From CAYUYV01 sp964522525 (GTDB taxonomy: Bacteria; Pseudomonadota; Alphaproteobacteria; JAJFIK01): a DNA stretch of 64,000 nt. The stretch spans positions 1 to 64,000 of the forward strand of contig CAZFWG010000009.1 in assembly GCA_964522525.1 (NCBI GenBank), written 5' to 3'. The translations under genes were made by a program, and so were the position numbers. This document shows positions 7,792 to 16,820 of the stretch, in pieces. Under the pieces are notes generated by a model. The model saw nothing but the letters and a program-made list of their open reading frames with translations, was not told where the DNA came from and ran no database searches. Numbering within the stretch: position 1 is the stretch's first letter; every line of letters starts with the position of its first letter.

Positions 7792-9213
7792 ATGACGGAC
7801 CACGTGCCGCCACCGTCCTTGGCGACCAAGCTCGCCTTCGGGTCGGGCGCCATCGCCTATGGGGTGAAGAACAACGGCTTCGACTATTTTCTACTGATTT
7901 TCTACAGCCAGGTGATGGGCGTCGATGCGGCGCTTGTGGGCCTCGCATTGCTGATCGCCTTGATGGTGGACGCGCTCAGCGACCCCCTGGTGGGCTACTG
8001 GTCGGACAACACCCATTCGCGCTGGGGGCGCCGCCATCCCTTCATGTATGCCGCCGCCTTGCCCGTGGCGGTTTCCTATTTCTTCCTGTGGAACCCGCCG
8101 GCAGGGCTGAATGGCAACGATCTCTTTCCGTATGTTCTGTTGCTGTCCATTTTCATTCGCCTGTTGATCACCTTCTATGAGGTGCCAAGCAGCTCCCTGG
8201 TGCCGGAATTCACCGATGACTATGATCAGCGGACGGCGATCGTGGGCTATCGCTATTATTTCGGCTGGACGGGCGGCACGCTCATCGCTGTCCTCGCCCT
8301 TAGCGTCTTCCTCGTGCCTACCGAGACCATCAAAAGCGGTTTCTTCAACGTGGAAGGCTATGGCACCTATGGCCTTGTTGCCTCGCTCGCCATGTTCGTC
8401 ACCATCCTGATCTCGGCCATCGGCACCCACCACCGCATCCCGCATTTGCGCCAACCGCCCCCCAAACAGCCCATGAGCCCGGGCCGGATTTTCCGCGAGA
8501 TCTTCGAGACGCTGGCCAACCGGTCCTTTCTCTCTCTGTTCCTGGCAGCACTCCTGGGCGCGACGGCAACGGGGATCGCCGGCGGACTGAACTATTACCT
8601 GATGGGTTTTTTCTGGGAGTTCACCCCGGACCAGGTCGCCCTTCTCTCCGCCTCCGTCCTGATTTCCGCCCTTCTGGCCCTGGTCATCGCACCCGTCATC
8701 TCCCTCTCCATGGGCAAGAAATACGGCGCGATCGTCATCGGCGTCATCGCTTTCGTGGCGGCGCCCATGCCGATCTTTCTGCGTCTGATCGGCGTCATGC
8801 CGGAAAACGGCGATCCGCTTCTCTTTGGCATCATGCTGCCCTTTGTCATCATCGATCTGGCCTTGATCATCACGACACAGATTCTCATGACTGCGATGAT
8901 CGCCGACATCGTCGAGGAAAGCGAGCTGCGCACGAGGCGCCGGTCGGAGGGCGTGTTTTTCGCAGCCATCACCTTCAGCCGCAAATTCGTGCAGGGCTTC
9001 GGTGTTCTGTCGGCAAGTCTCATCCTGACGGCCGTCAGCTTTCCCAAGGAGGCCGCTCCCGGCACCGTGGAGGAACAGGCGGTCCGTAATCTGGGGCTCT
9101 ATTATGGGGTCGTGATCATTACGGTGTGGATGCTGATGATCAGCTGTCTTTTCTTCTACCGGATCTCCCGGGCGCGCCACGAAGAGAACCTGCGCAAGCT
9201 GGCCGGCGGCTAG
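7792..9213 (+). CDS. GPH-family (MelB-like) MFS sugar transporter
   Basis: A 473-residue, 12-helix inner-membrane symporter of the glycoside-pentoside-hexuronide family. The diagnostic loop between helices 2 and 3 reads SDPLVGYWSDNTHSRWGRR (63-81). It follows LMVDALSDP, in which the acidic residues correspond to the cation-site region in MelB. RBS GGGGAGGAA lies about 5 nt before the ATG. Substrate cannot be read from sequence; the aldose dehydrogenase 8 kb away is a weak contextual hint to sugars. No regulator or glycosidase is adjacent. Confidence 0.85.
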   Translation: MTDHVPPPSLATKLAFGSGAIAYGVKNNGFDYFLLIFYSQVMGVDAALVGLALLIALMVDALSDPLVGYWSDNTHSRWGRRHPFMYAAALPVAVSYFFLWNPPAGLNGNDLFPYVLLLSIFIRLLITFYEVPSSSLVPEFTDDYDQRTAIVGYRYYFGWTGGTLIAVLALSVFLVPTETIKSGFFNVEGYGTYGLVASLAMFVTILISAIGTHHRIPHLRQPPPKQPMSPGRIFREIFETLANRSFLSLFLAALLGATATGIAGGLNYYLMGFFWEFTPDQVALLSASVLISALLALVIAPVISLSMGKKYGAIVIGVIAFVAAPMPIFLRLIGVMPENGDPLLFGIMLPFVIIDLALIITTQILMTAMIADIVEESELRTRRRSEGVFFAAITFSRKFVQGFGVLSASLILTAVSFPKEAAPGTVEEQAVRNLGLYYGVVIITVWMLMISCLFFYRISRARHEENLRKLAGG

Positions 9214-9312
9214 GAAATTTTCATGATCCGGGGTTTCTTGAAACTGCTCTGAAGGAGGAGCGGGCTGCCCGGCCGAGACCGAAGGCCCTTCGTCACAAGT
9301 CCCGAAAAGGAA

Positions 9313-9335
9313 AGGGCGGCCCCTGGGGCCGCCCT
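9313..9335 (-). terminator. Rho-independent terminator of the RTX gene
   Basis: Perfect 10-bp GC-rich stem (AGGGCGGCCC / GGGCCGCCCT) with a 3-nt loop. Read on the minus strand it is followed by TTTCCTTTTC and lies ~38 bp downstream of the RTX gene stop. Confidence 0.8.
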
Positions 9336-9373
9336 CTGGCTTGATGGCGGAAACGATCCGCGCTTATGCGTTG

Positions 9374-12205
9374 TTAGATGAAGGTGATGTCGTCGGCGGA
9401 AATCTCGGAGATGTCCGTGGCCACCAGGATCACACTAAGGCTTTCGAAGTTCAGGATGGTGTCCGGCCCATCCGTGACGGCCGTCGCCAGAACATCTTCC
9501 GCCGTGGTTTCGCCCAACAGATCGAAGAAGGCCAGGGTGTCGGCGCCACCTTCGAAATCGGTGACGAATTTCTCACCCTCGAGCGTGTTGAACTGGAAGG
9601 TGTCACTGCCGGCGCCGCCGGTCAGGGTATCGGTGTCGTCGCTGCTGACGACCAGCAGATCGTCGCCCGCGCCGCCATAGAAGGTCACCGGGCCGTCGCC
9701 CGAACCTTCAAAGAAGGTGTCATTGCCGGCCGAACCCACGAGGTTCTCGATGCCCGAGACAAAGCCGCCCGTGCCGTCGCCGAAGACCGTGACGCCGAGG
9801 CCCAGATCCACGGTGACCGTCGTCTCGAAATCCGCGAAAGACAGGGTGTCGCTGCCGTCACCGCCGTCGATGGTGTCTTCGCCGCCGGTGGCGAAGAAGA
9901 AGTCATCGCCATCGCCGCCCGACAGAAGATTGTCGCCCTCGTCACCGGTGAGCGTGTCGTTAAAATCCGAACCCGTGACGTTCTCGATGCTGACGAGCGT
10001 GTCGACATCCGTGTCGGCGCTGAGCGCCGTCGCCACGTCAAAGGCCAGGAACTGGGTGATCTGGGTCGGATTGAAATTGTTGTCCGAGACCAGGATCAGG
10101 GTTTGCCTGTCCTCGCCCAGGGCCGGGCCGAAGGTGATGCCTTCGATATTGTCCGGGGTGATCCCGAAATCGGCGAGATCCGCCAGCTCTGTCTTCACCA
10201 CCGGCTGGAACACGCCCGCATCCGGAACGGCAACGCCGGTCACGTCCGTGGCGGGTGCGAGGTCGGCGAGGAAAAGCTTGATGGCGTTGCCCTGACCCAC
10301 CGAGAAGGACCGCTCTACGGTGATGAACTGGGTCTCGCTGATCGCGAGGATTTCAACGAGGCCGTTGGTGGCGAAGGACCCGGCGGGCACCGGCTCTTGC
10401 GCGATCGGATCGGTGAAATAGATAAACTCGCCCGTGGCCGCCCCGGTTTCGACGTCATAGCGGACGAAGCGGGTCGGGCTGCCTTCGTTAAGGGAGGCGG
10501 CGGGACCGTCCTGGAACAGAGCGTTTTCCGTGGCCGCGAAGGCGGTGGCGCCGTCGGCCGTCACGGTGAAGCTTTCAAAGGCCAGGTTGGTCCGGATGCC
10601 GGTGCTGCCGTCCGCCGTCGGAGAGAAGCCCTCGGGCAGCTCGAACTCGCGGATGAATTGGCCGGCCACCGTCATTTCCCGCACGAACGGATCGATGAGC
10701 TGGCCCGCATTGCCTTCGCTGGTCCAGAACAGGGTGCCGGTGAACGGGTTCAGGCGGATCGATTCCGGATCGACCGTGCCCGGCTCGAAGGCCGCATTGT
10801 CCGTGTCGAGCAGGGTTGTGGCGCTGTTGAAGGTCACGCCCGTGAAGAACGGCCCGTCGAATTCGAGGGACAGGTTGTAGAAGCGCGCCAGATCGATGAA
10901 TGACTGATCGTCGGCAATGGCGAAGAAGGTGCCGGAATTGGGATCATAGTCGATGCCCGACAGGCCGCCCACTTCCGTGCCGCCGAACATGAAGCCCGTG
11001 GGCAGGGTCTGTTCGCCCAGGAAATCAAGCTCCCCCGCGACCGCCGGGGTGAGGGCGGTGCCCAGGATCAGATTGACCGTGACGCCGGTCTCGGCCGAGC
11101 TGAAATCGGCCGTGTCCGTGCCCATGCCACCGTCCAGCGTGTCACTGCCGCCGCGCCCGTCGAGCACGTCGTCCCCGCCATTGCCGGTCAGGACATTGTC
11201 GCCCGCGTCGCCGAGCAAGGTGTCGTCGCCTACGGCGCTGCCGGCAAGGTTCTCGATGTCGATCAGGACGTTCGGACCGGCGAAGCCCGCCACGAGATCC
11301 GCGATGACGCCGTTGCCCGCTGCGGTGAACAGGGCGGTATCATTGCCCGCGCCGCCGCTATAGATGTCCGGGCCGCCGAAGCCGTGGATGACGTCGTCGC
11401 CGTCTCCGCCTTGGATGAAATTGTTCTCGTTATTGCCGAACAGGGTGTCGTTGCCGGCGCCGCCAATGATGTTTTCCGCATCGATGATCGTGTCGTCGAG
11501 GGCGTCGCCTTCCGCCAGGCGGGCCGTGCCGATCTGGCTCGGCGTGCCCGCGCCGGACGCGCTGTTGACGTCGAGATCGACGAAGATGTCCGCGACCAAC
11601 GCGGAGTAGTCGACGGTGTCGATGCCATCCTCGCCGAACAGTCGGTTTTCACCAAGCCCGCCAGCCAGGAGATCATCGCCTTCACCGCCGAGGATCAGAT
11701 CATCGCCGTCATCGCCGAACAGGGAATCATTGCCTTCACCGCCCGACAGGACGTCGTCGCCCGCGCTGCCGATCAGCACGTCCGCGCCCCCAAAGCCGAA
11801 CAGACGATCGTCGCCCGTGCCGCCGATCAGCTCATCGGCCATGGCCGTCCCGAACAGGGTGATGGGCGGATCGATGGGATCGCTCAAGGTGACAACCGGT
11901 GCTGGAACGGCCGTCGTCTCCGCAACGTCGTCTTCGACGGTGTCTTCTTCCGCGGTCTCTTCTTCTTCCGATGGGGCCGCCTCCGTTTCCGCGTCATCGG
12001 TTTCCGCCGTCGCGGTAACCTTGAGCGTCTCGGCGGGGGCGAGCGAGAGGCCGTCGCTCGCGACCGTGATGGCCGCTTCGGGGGTCACGGTGGTCGTGGT
12101 TGTCATGTCAAAGAAAGCGGCCGGCCCATCGAGCACCATGGACGGGCGGATGGTCAGCTCCGCGTCGCCGGTGAGTTGGATGGTCGGCATCAATTGGAAT
12201 TCCAT
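9374..12205 (-). CDS. Secreted RTX protein with an internal phytase/esterase-like domain
   Basis: From ATG 12205 (MEFQLMPTIQ, RBS GAGAGGGAC) this is 943 residues with no Sec signal, as expected for type I secretion. Layout: N-terminal segment (1-60), acidic Glu/Thr linker (~66-100), calcium-binding nonapeptide repeats (~120-195 and ~245-375, e.g. GGTGDDRLFGFGG, GGEGDDLLAGG), an esterase-like phytase domain (~395-735, with GGLSGIDYDPN and DNIEGITFGP), a second RTX block (~755-905, GGDGSDTLSF, GGAGDDLL) and a C-terminal acidic/hydrophobic tail ending DDITFI. Calcium binding and export are family knowledge; the substrate of the middle domain is unknown. No HlyB/HlyD genes are adjacent. A terminator follows. 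Confidence 0.85.
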   Translation of the reverse strand: MEFQLMPTIQLTGDAELTIRPSMVLDGPAAFFDMTTTTTVTPEAAITVASDGLSLAPAETLKVTATAETDDAETEAAPSEEEETAEEDTVEDDVAETTAVPAPVVTLSDPIDPPITLFGTAMADELIGGTGDDRLFGFGGADVLIGSAGDDVLSGGEGNDSLFGDDGDDLILGGEGDDLLAGGLGENRLFGEDGIDTVDYSALVADIFVDLDVNSASGAGTPSQIGTARLAEGDALDDTIIDAENIIGGAGNDTLFGNNENNFIQGGDGDDVIHGFGGPDIYSGGAGNDTALFTAAGNGVIADLVAGFAGPNVLIDIENLAGSAVGDDTLLGDAGDNVLTGNGGDDVLDGRGGSDTLDGGMGTDTADFSSAETGVTVNLILGTALTPAVAGELDFLGEQTLPTGFMFGGTEVGGLSGIDYDPNSGTFFAIADDQSFIDLARFYNLSLEFDGPFFTGVTFNSATTLLDTDNAAFEPGTVDPESIRLNPFTGTLFWTSEGNAGQLIDPFVREMTVAGQFIREFELPEGFSPTADGSTGIRTNLAFESFTVTADGATAFAATENALFQDGPAASLNEGSPTRFVRYDVETGAATGEFIYFTDPIAQEPVPAGSFATNGLVEILAISETQFITVERSFSVGQGNAIKLFLADLAPATDVTGVAVPDAGVFQPVVKTELADLADFGITPDNIEGITFGPALGEDRQTLILVSDNNFNPTQITQFLAFDVATALSADTDVDTLVSIENVTGSDFNDTLTGDEGDNLLSGGDGDDFFFATGGEDTIDGGDGSDTLSFADFETTVTVDLGLGVTVFGDGTGGFVSGIENLVGSAGNDTFFEGSGDGPVTFYGGAGDDLLVVSSDDTDTLTGGAGSDTFQFNTLEGEKFVTDFEGGADTLAFFDLLGETTAEDVLATAVTDGPDTILNFESLSVILVATDISEISADDITFI

Positions 12206-12726
12206 GATTGTCCCTCTCCCAAAAAGGTCATCCCCGACATGGCGGGCGGCATTGGCGCCAAAACAGTGATTTGCGGGTCGATCGGAAGGGAGGCGGCGGA
12301 CGCTGTATGGTGAAAGCCGGACGACGTGGCACTTCCCGAATCGAAGCCCCGCCGTCCTGCCTTTCGGATCGCCCCCTCGCGGCCCCCGATGGCCCTGGAG
12401 AACCGCAGCGCGACTCCCCAAAATTAACCATTCCTACAGGACCACACGGGGGTGACGGTTGCGTGACAACTTGGCTCAAAGAGTCTGAGTTCCCTGGGAT
12501 TTCTGCGGGCTCCACCCCTTCACATGTGAAGGGTCCGCCCGGCTTTGATCACGGTTTGGAGAGGCCGTGCGGGGGGCTTAGAAGCCATGGCGGCGGGCCT
12601 TGAGGCTTCGTGATGGGGGATCTCTGTTGCGGCCCTGTTTGGCCCTGCTGCCCCGCGGTTGCTTGGATTATGATCGGCTCCTCGCTACGAGTCGTTTTTG
12701 GAACGTCCCAAGAGGTCCCCCCGGAT
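12206..12726. other. Divergent control region, RTX gene / E1-acyltransferase operon
   Basis: A 521-bp spacer between divergent genes. It contains a perfect 18-bp palindrome (12516-12533) about 190 bp upstream of the E1 start. The rest is GC-rich with an AT-richer patch around 12419-12440. No credible small gene is seen; long open frames here lack a codon-like pattern or a start. Confidence 0.55.
12516..12533. promoter_or_regulatory. 18-bp perfect palindrome, likely operator
   Basis: CCCTTCACATGTGAAGGG is a perfect dyad with no spacer. Dyads of this length are typical for TetR- or GntR-type dimeric regulators. It lies between divergent genes and nearer the dehydrogenase/acyltransferase operon, which it probably controls. 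The regulator is not encoded next to it. Confidence 0.5.
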
Positions 12727-14943
12727 ATGACCGGCCCCCATTCCTTTCGCGACCATTTGGAGGCCCGGCGCCTGCCCGAGCCCCTGTCGGCGCTGACGCC
12801 CGGAGAGGTGGGGCTCGCGCCCGCAGCCCTGGTCGATCTCCTGGAAAGCCAGCTTCTGAGCCGCCACCTCGATCTGGCCTCGCGTCGCCTCGCCAAGGAC
12901 CGCCGGACGTTCTACTCGATCGGCAGCGCGGGCCATGAAGGCAATGCCGCGCTCGCCCGCGCGCTGCGGGTCGATGACATGGCGTTCCTCCATTATCGCT
13001 CCGGTGCCTTTCTCCTGGAGCGCGCCCGCCAGCAGCCCGGCGCGACCCCGGTCTGGGACATGGCCCTGTCCTTTGCGGCGAGCGCCGAGGACCCCTGTTC
13101 CGGCGGTCGGCACAAGGTCTTGGGCTCCAAGAGCCTGAACATTCCGCCCCAGACCTCGACAATCGCGTCCCATCTGCCCAAGGCCATGGGCATGGCCTTC
13201 GCCGTGGGCCTGGCGCGCAGCCATCGGAAAACCGACACGGCCATGCCCAATGACGGGGTGGTGATGGTCAGTTTCGGCGATGCCTCGGCCAATCACTCCA
13301 CCGCCCAGGGCGCGATCAACGCGGCCCAGTGGACCGCCTATCGCGGCGCGCCCATGCCCCTTCTGCTGGTTTGTGAGGACAACGGCATCGGCATTTCCGT
13401 GCCGACGCCTCAAGGGTGGATCGCCGCCGTCTTCAAGGATCGTCCGGGCCTGGCCTATCGCGCCGTTGACGGCCGGGACGTGCTCGATCTGTGGCGGGGC
13501 GCGGGTGAGGCCGTGGCGGATGTCCGGCGCACGCGAAAGCCTCTTTTCCTCCATGTGCGGACGGTTCGTCTGATGGGCCATGCGGGCACGGATCTCGAGG
13601 CCGCCTATCGGGACCGGGAGGCGATCGAGGCCGAGGAACGCGAGGATCCATTGCTCCATACAGCGCGGATCGTCATGGACGCCGGCGTCATGACCCATGA
13701 GGAACTTCTGGATTTCGATGCCCGGATCGCGGAGCGGGTGGCCCATGTCATGGACGCCGCCTGCGCCACGCCCAAGCTGAAAACACCCGAAGAGGTCATG
13801 ACCTCCCTTGTGCCGCAGGCGGAGGGTCCCTGGCGCATCTCCCAAGGGGCGTGCCCCCTGGGCCGGGAGGAGGCGGATCGGATCCGGACCCTCGACGCCC
13901 GCGCCCTCGAAGCGCCCCAACACATGTCCCGGCTGATCAGCCTGACGCTCGCCGATCTGATGACGGAGGATCGCAACATCGTCCTTTTCGGTGAGGATGT
14001 GGGGCGCAAGGGCGGCGTCTATGGCGCCACGACCCGCCTCCAGGAGAAATTCGGGCCTCAGCGGGTCATCGACACGCTGCTCGATGAACAGACCATCCTG
14101 GGCCTGTCGACAGGCCTCGCCCAGAACGGTTTTCTGCCCATCCCGGAGATCCAATTCCTGGCCTATGTTCACAATGCGGAGGATCAGATCCGGGGCGAGG
14201 CCGCCACATTGAGCTTTTTCAGCCAGGGTCAGTTCGCCAACCCCATGGTGATCCGCATCGCAGGTCTCGGCTATCAGCGCGGGTTCGGTGGTCATTTCCA
14301 TAATGACAATTCGCTGGCCGTGTTTCGGGATATCCCGGGATTGATCCTGATCTGTCCGTCCCATGGCGCCGATGCCGCCCGCCTGTTGCGCGAGGCGGTT
14401 CACCTGGCGCGGGAGGAGGGGCGCGTGGTCGTGTTTCTGGAGCCCATTGCCCTTTATCCGATTAAGGATCTTTTCGAGGAAGGCGATGGCCAGATGGCGT
14501 CCCTTGTGCCGCCCTCGGAGGAGCGGATCGCGTTCGGGGAGCCGGGCCGCTTCGGCGATGGGCTTGATCTTGCCATCGTGACTTTCGGCAACGGCACCTA
14601 TCTGAGCCGCCGCGCGGTCCGGACCTTGAAACGGGACCATGACATCCACGGCCGCGTCATTGATCTGCGTTGGCTCAAGCCCCTGGATGTGGACAGGATC
14701 GTGGCGTCGATCGGCGAGGCACGCCGGGTGCTGATCGTTGATGAATGCCGGCGCACCGGTTCCATCAGCGAGGAACTCGTGACGCGTCTCGTGGAGACGG
14801 GCTTTGACCGTCCCTTAAGGCGCATCGCGGCCGATGACAGTTTCATCCCCCTGGGCCCGGCGGCGACCGCCGTTCTGCCCAGCGAAGCGTCCATTGTCGA
14901 GGCGGCGCTCTCGCTTGCCAAAGGTGGGGGGAGGCAGCCATGA
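12727..14943 (+). CDS. Fused alpha/beta TPP-dependent 2-oxoacid dehydrogenase E1 component
   Basis: A 738-residue single-chain E1. The alpha part (~40-390) has the thiamine-diphosphate motif starting GDASANHS (184) and ending EDNG (217-220). The beta part (~400-738) has LFGEDVGRKGGVYG, IDTLLDEQ, EIQFLAYVHNA and the C-terminal transketolase-like VDECRRTGSISEEL. It would decarboxylate a 2-oxoacid (branched-chain-like by overall similarity) and normally passes the acyl group to an E2 lipoyl domain. No E2 or E3 is nearby. ATG 12727 was chosen because conserved sequence starts soon after and AGAGG lies upstream; starts from 12610 only add non-conserved residues. Its stop overlaps the acyltransferase start (ATGA). 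Confidence 0.85.
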   Translation: MTGPHSFRDHLEARRLPEPLSALTPGEVGLAPAALVDLLESQLLSRHLDLASRRLAKDRRTFYSIGSAGHEGNAALARALRVDDMAFLHYRSGAFLLERARQQPGATPVWDMALSFAASAEDPCSGGRHKVLGSKSLNIPPQTSTIASHLPKAMGMAFAVGLARSHRKTDTAMPNDGVVMVSFGDASANHSTAQGAINAAQWTAYRGAPMPLLLVCEDNGIGISVPTPQGWIAAVFKDRPGLAYRAVDGRDVLDLWRGAGEAVADVRRTRKPLFLHVRTVRLMGHAGTDLEAAYRDREAIEAEEREDPLLHTARIVMDAGVMTHEELLDFDARIAERVAHVMDAACATPKLKTPEEVMTSLVPQAEGPWRISQGACPLGREEADRIRTLDARALEAPQHMSRLISLTLADLMTEDRNIVLFGEDVGRKGGVYGATTRLQEKFGPQRVIDTLLDEQTILGLSTGLAQNGFLPIPEIQFLAYVHNAEDQIRGEAATLSFFSQGQFANPMVIRIAGLGYQRGFGGHFHNDNSLAVFRDIPGLILICPSHGADAARLLREAVHLAREEGRVVVFLEPIALYPIKDLFEEGDGQMASLVPPSEERIAFGEPGRFGDGLDLAIVTFGNGTYLSRRAVRTLKRDHDIHGRVIDLRWLKPLDVDRIVASIGEARRVLIVDECRRTGSISEELVTRLVETGFDRPLRRIAADDSFIPLGPAATAVLPSEASIVEAALSLAKGGGRQP

Positions 14944-15980
14944 CCAAGGAGCGCGCCGTCGTCGTCTGTCCCGGCCGGGGCACCTATGGCCGGGAGGAAC
15001 TGGGTTATCTCGGCCGTCACCATGCGGACAAGACAGATTTCCTGACCGGGGTCGATGCCTTCCGCAAGTCCCACGGACGGGCGGCGGTCACGGCCCTGGA
15101 CGGGGCGCGGACCTACAGCCTGGCCGCCCATGCCTCAAGCGAAAACGCCTCCGCCCTGATCTATGCCTGCGCGCTCGCGGATGTCGCGGATATCGACCGG
15201 GACCGTTATGAGATTGTCGCGGTCCTGGGCAATTCCCTGGGCTGGTATCTGGCGCTCGCGGCCGCCGGCGCCCTTGGCCCCGGCGCGGCGATCCGACTGG
15301 TCGATACCATGGGCGCCTTGATGGAAGAGCACGGCGTGGGCGGACAGATCCTCTATCCCTTGCTGGATCAGGGCTGGCAGCCAAGCCGTTTGCGCCAATC
15401 CACGGTGCAGACCGCCATCGCGAATGCCCAGAACGAGACCGGCGAGACGGTCTATACCTCGATCAGGCTCGGTGGTTATGTGGTCCTGGCGGGGAGCAAC
15501 CGCGTGCTTGATGCTCTGGAGGCGGAACTCCCCCTGACCGATGGTCGTTTTCCCCTTCGCCTGGCCCGCCATGCCGCTTTCCATACGTCCTTGCTGGCAC
15601 CCGTGGCGGACCTTGCCCAGGCCATGCTGGGACCGAATCTCTTCCGCACACCCCAGATCCCGCTCATTGACGGCCGGGGCGCGATTTGGCGCAATGTCGT
15701 GCCGGATCTTGAGAGCTTGTGGGCCTACACCCTCGGCACCCAGATCACCCGGACCTACGATTTCACCCGGTCCGTTGAAGTGGCCTTGCGGGAATTCGCC
15801 CCGGATCGTTTGATCCTGGCCGGGCCCGGCAGCGCGCTCGGCGCGCCCGTGGCCCAGACCCTTGTCGGCATGGGCTGGCGCGGTCTGGGCACCCGGGAGG
15901 CCTTGGCGGCCGCCCAGGAAAGCGATCCGCTCATCCTGTCCATGGGGATTGCGGACCAACGCCGCCGCGTCACGGGCTGA
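14940..15980 (+). CDS. FabD-like acyltransferase (malonyl/acyl-CoA:ACP transacylase family)
   Basis: A 346-residue protein with the acyltransferase fold. The N-terminal VVVCPGRGTYG corresponds to the FPGQGSQ-like start, the nucleophile elbow is GNSLGW (Ser99), and the catalytic-type histidine is in ARHAAFHTSLL (His215). The usual GHSLG is GNSLG here, and the usual acid-recognising Arg region is not obvious, so the acyl substrate may differ from malonyl. It is translationally coupled to the E1 gene (4-nt overlap). I therefore infer a shared pathway, perhaps acyl transfer to ACP or CoA. It is not the housekeeping fabD, which normally sits with fabG and acpP. Confidence 0.75.
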   Translation: MTKERAVVVCPGRGTYGREELGYLGRHHADKTDFLTGVDAFRKSHGRAAVTALDGARTYSLAAHASSENASALIYACALADVADIDRDRYEIVAVLGNSLGWYLALAAAGALGPGAAIRLVDTMGALMEEHGVGGQILYPLLDQGWQPSRLRQSTVQTAIANAQNETGETVYTSIRLGGYVVLAGSNRVLDALEAELPLTDGRFPLRLARHAAFHTSLLAPVADLAQAMLGPNLFRTPQIPLIDGRGAIWRNVVPDLESLWAYTLGTQITRTYDFTRSVEVALREFAPDRLILAGPGSALGAPVAQTLVGMGWRGLGTREALAAAQESDPLILSMGIADQRRRVTG

Positions 15981-15999
15981 TCAGAAACGAGGTTTCCCC

Positions 16000-16674
16000 A
16001 TGCTGCGTTTGCTGAGTTTTGTGGTGGGCCTGATGGCCTTGGCAGAAACGGCCGAGGCCGGGCAGGTATACGGAGAATTTCCGGCAGCGCCTGATCCTTC
16101 CAGGGCCTATGTCATCTATGCCCATGGCTTGATCGTGGAAGGGACGGATCCACGGCCCGTCCATCCCCGGTGGGGTGTCTATGACTTTCCGGCGGTCGCC
16201 GAGGCCTTCGTCCAACCGGACACGGATGTCATTGCGATCCATCGGCCCAAGGGCACGGACCCGGGGGAGCATGCCGCTTTTCTGGCCGAGAACATTCGGC
16301 GCATGGTCGCGAACGGGGTCGAGCAGCGGAGAATCACCCTGATCGGCTTTTCCCGGGGGGGCTATATCGTGGCCCTGACCTCGAACGCGCTGCGGGACGC
16401 ACCGGTCAACACCGTGATCCTGGCGGGATGCGCGGGCTGGGTGGAAGCGCAACAGGCCATTCAACTCAGCGGTCATGTTCTGTCGGTCTTTGAGACGTCG
16501 GATTTCGTGGGTTCCTGCCTGGCCCTGGCGGACCGGAGCGCCGCGATCCTCTCGTTTCGAGAAATTGCCATTGACACGGGAAAAGAGCATGGGGCCTTTT
16601 ATCGGCCCCGGAAGGCGTGGGTAAGCCCGACAAAGGCCTGGATCGGCAGGATGGCCGAGGCAGACGGACCATAG
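16000..16674 (+). CDS. Secreted alpha/beta hydrolase
   Basis: A 224-residue protein with a signal peptide (MLRLLSFVVGLMALAETAEA, cleavage ~20/21), an oxyanion-region YAHG (40-43) and a nucleophile elbow GFSRGG (Ser118). His200, in KEHGAFYRP, is a plausible catalytic histidine. It follows the acyltransferase by 19 nt with its own RBS (ACGAGGT), so it is probably the third gene of that operon. It acts in the periplasm if the signal is cleaved. The substrate is unknown; a thioesterase or lipase role is possible. Confidence 0.7.
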   Translation: MLRLLSFVVGLMALAETAEAGQVYGEFPAAPDPSRAYVIYAHGLIVEGTDPRPVHPRWGVYDFPAVAEAFVQPDTDVIAIHRPKGTDPGEHAAFLAENIRRMVANGVEQRRITLIGFSRGGYIVALTSNALRDAPVNTVILAGCAGWVEAQQAIQLSGHVLSVFETSDFVGSCLALADRSAAILSFREIAIDTGKEHGAFYRPRKAWVSPTKAWIGRMAEADGP

Positions 16675-16693
16675 CCCGCGCCGGATCCACTAA

Positions 16694-16729
16694 CCCTATC
16701 TTAAGGACGGGCCCTATCCTAGGAACGGG
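16694..16729. repeat. Two tandem 18-bp repeats
   Basis: CCCTATCTTAAGGACGGG (16694-16711) and CCCTATCCTAGGAACGGG (16712-16729) are adjacent direct copies with 15/18 identity, in the gap before the lipoprotein gene. Confidence 0.75.
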
Positions 16730-16820
16730 GGCCGAATTCAACGATGAATATTCCTTGCCAGGACGTTTGGTAAAGGACGGCCTCGATGATGCTGTTCCCC
16801 GAGTGATTGATGTGGACCTC

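Noticed and set aside
9374..12205. CRISPR-like or satellite repeat array
   Set aside because: The repeated GGCGGCGAYGAC-like pattern is coding: it is the RTX nonapeptide repeat of the protein, with in-frame period and variable third positions.
12685..14649. Minus-strand open frame of 654 codons opposite the E1 gene
   Set aside because: Antisense shadow; composition (Gly/Arg/His-rich) reflects codon complement of the real gene and there is no recognisable motif.
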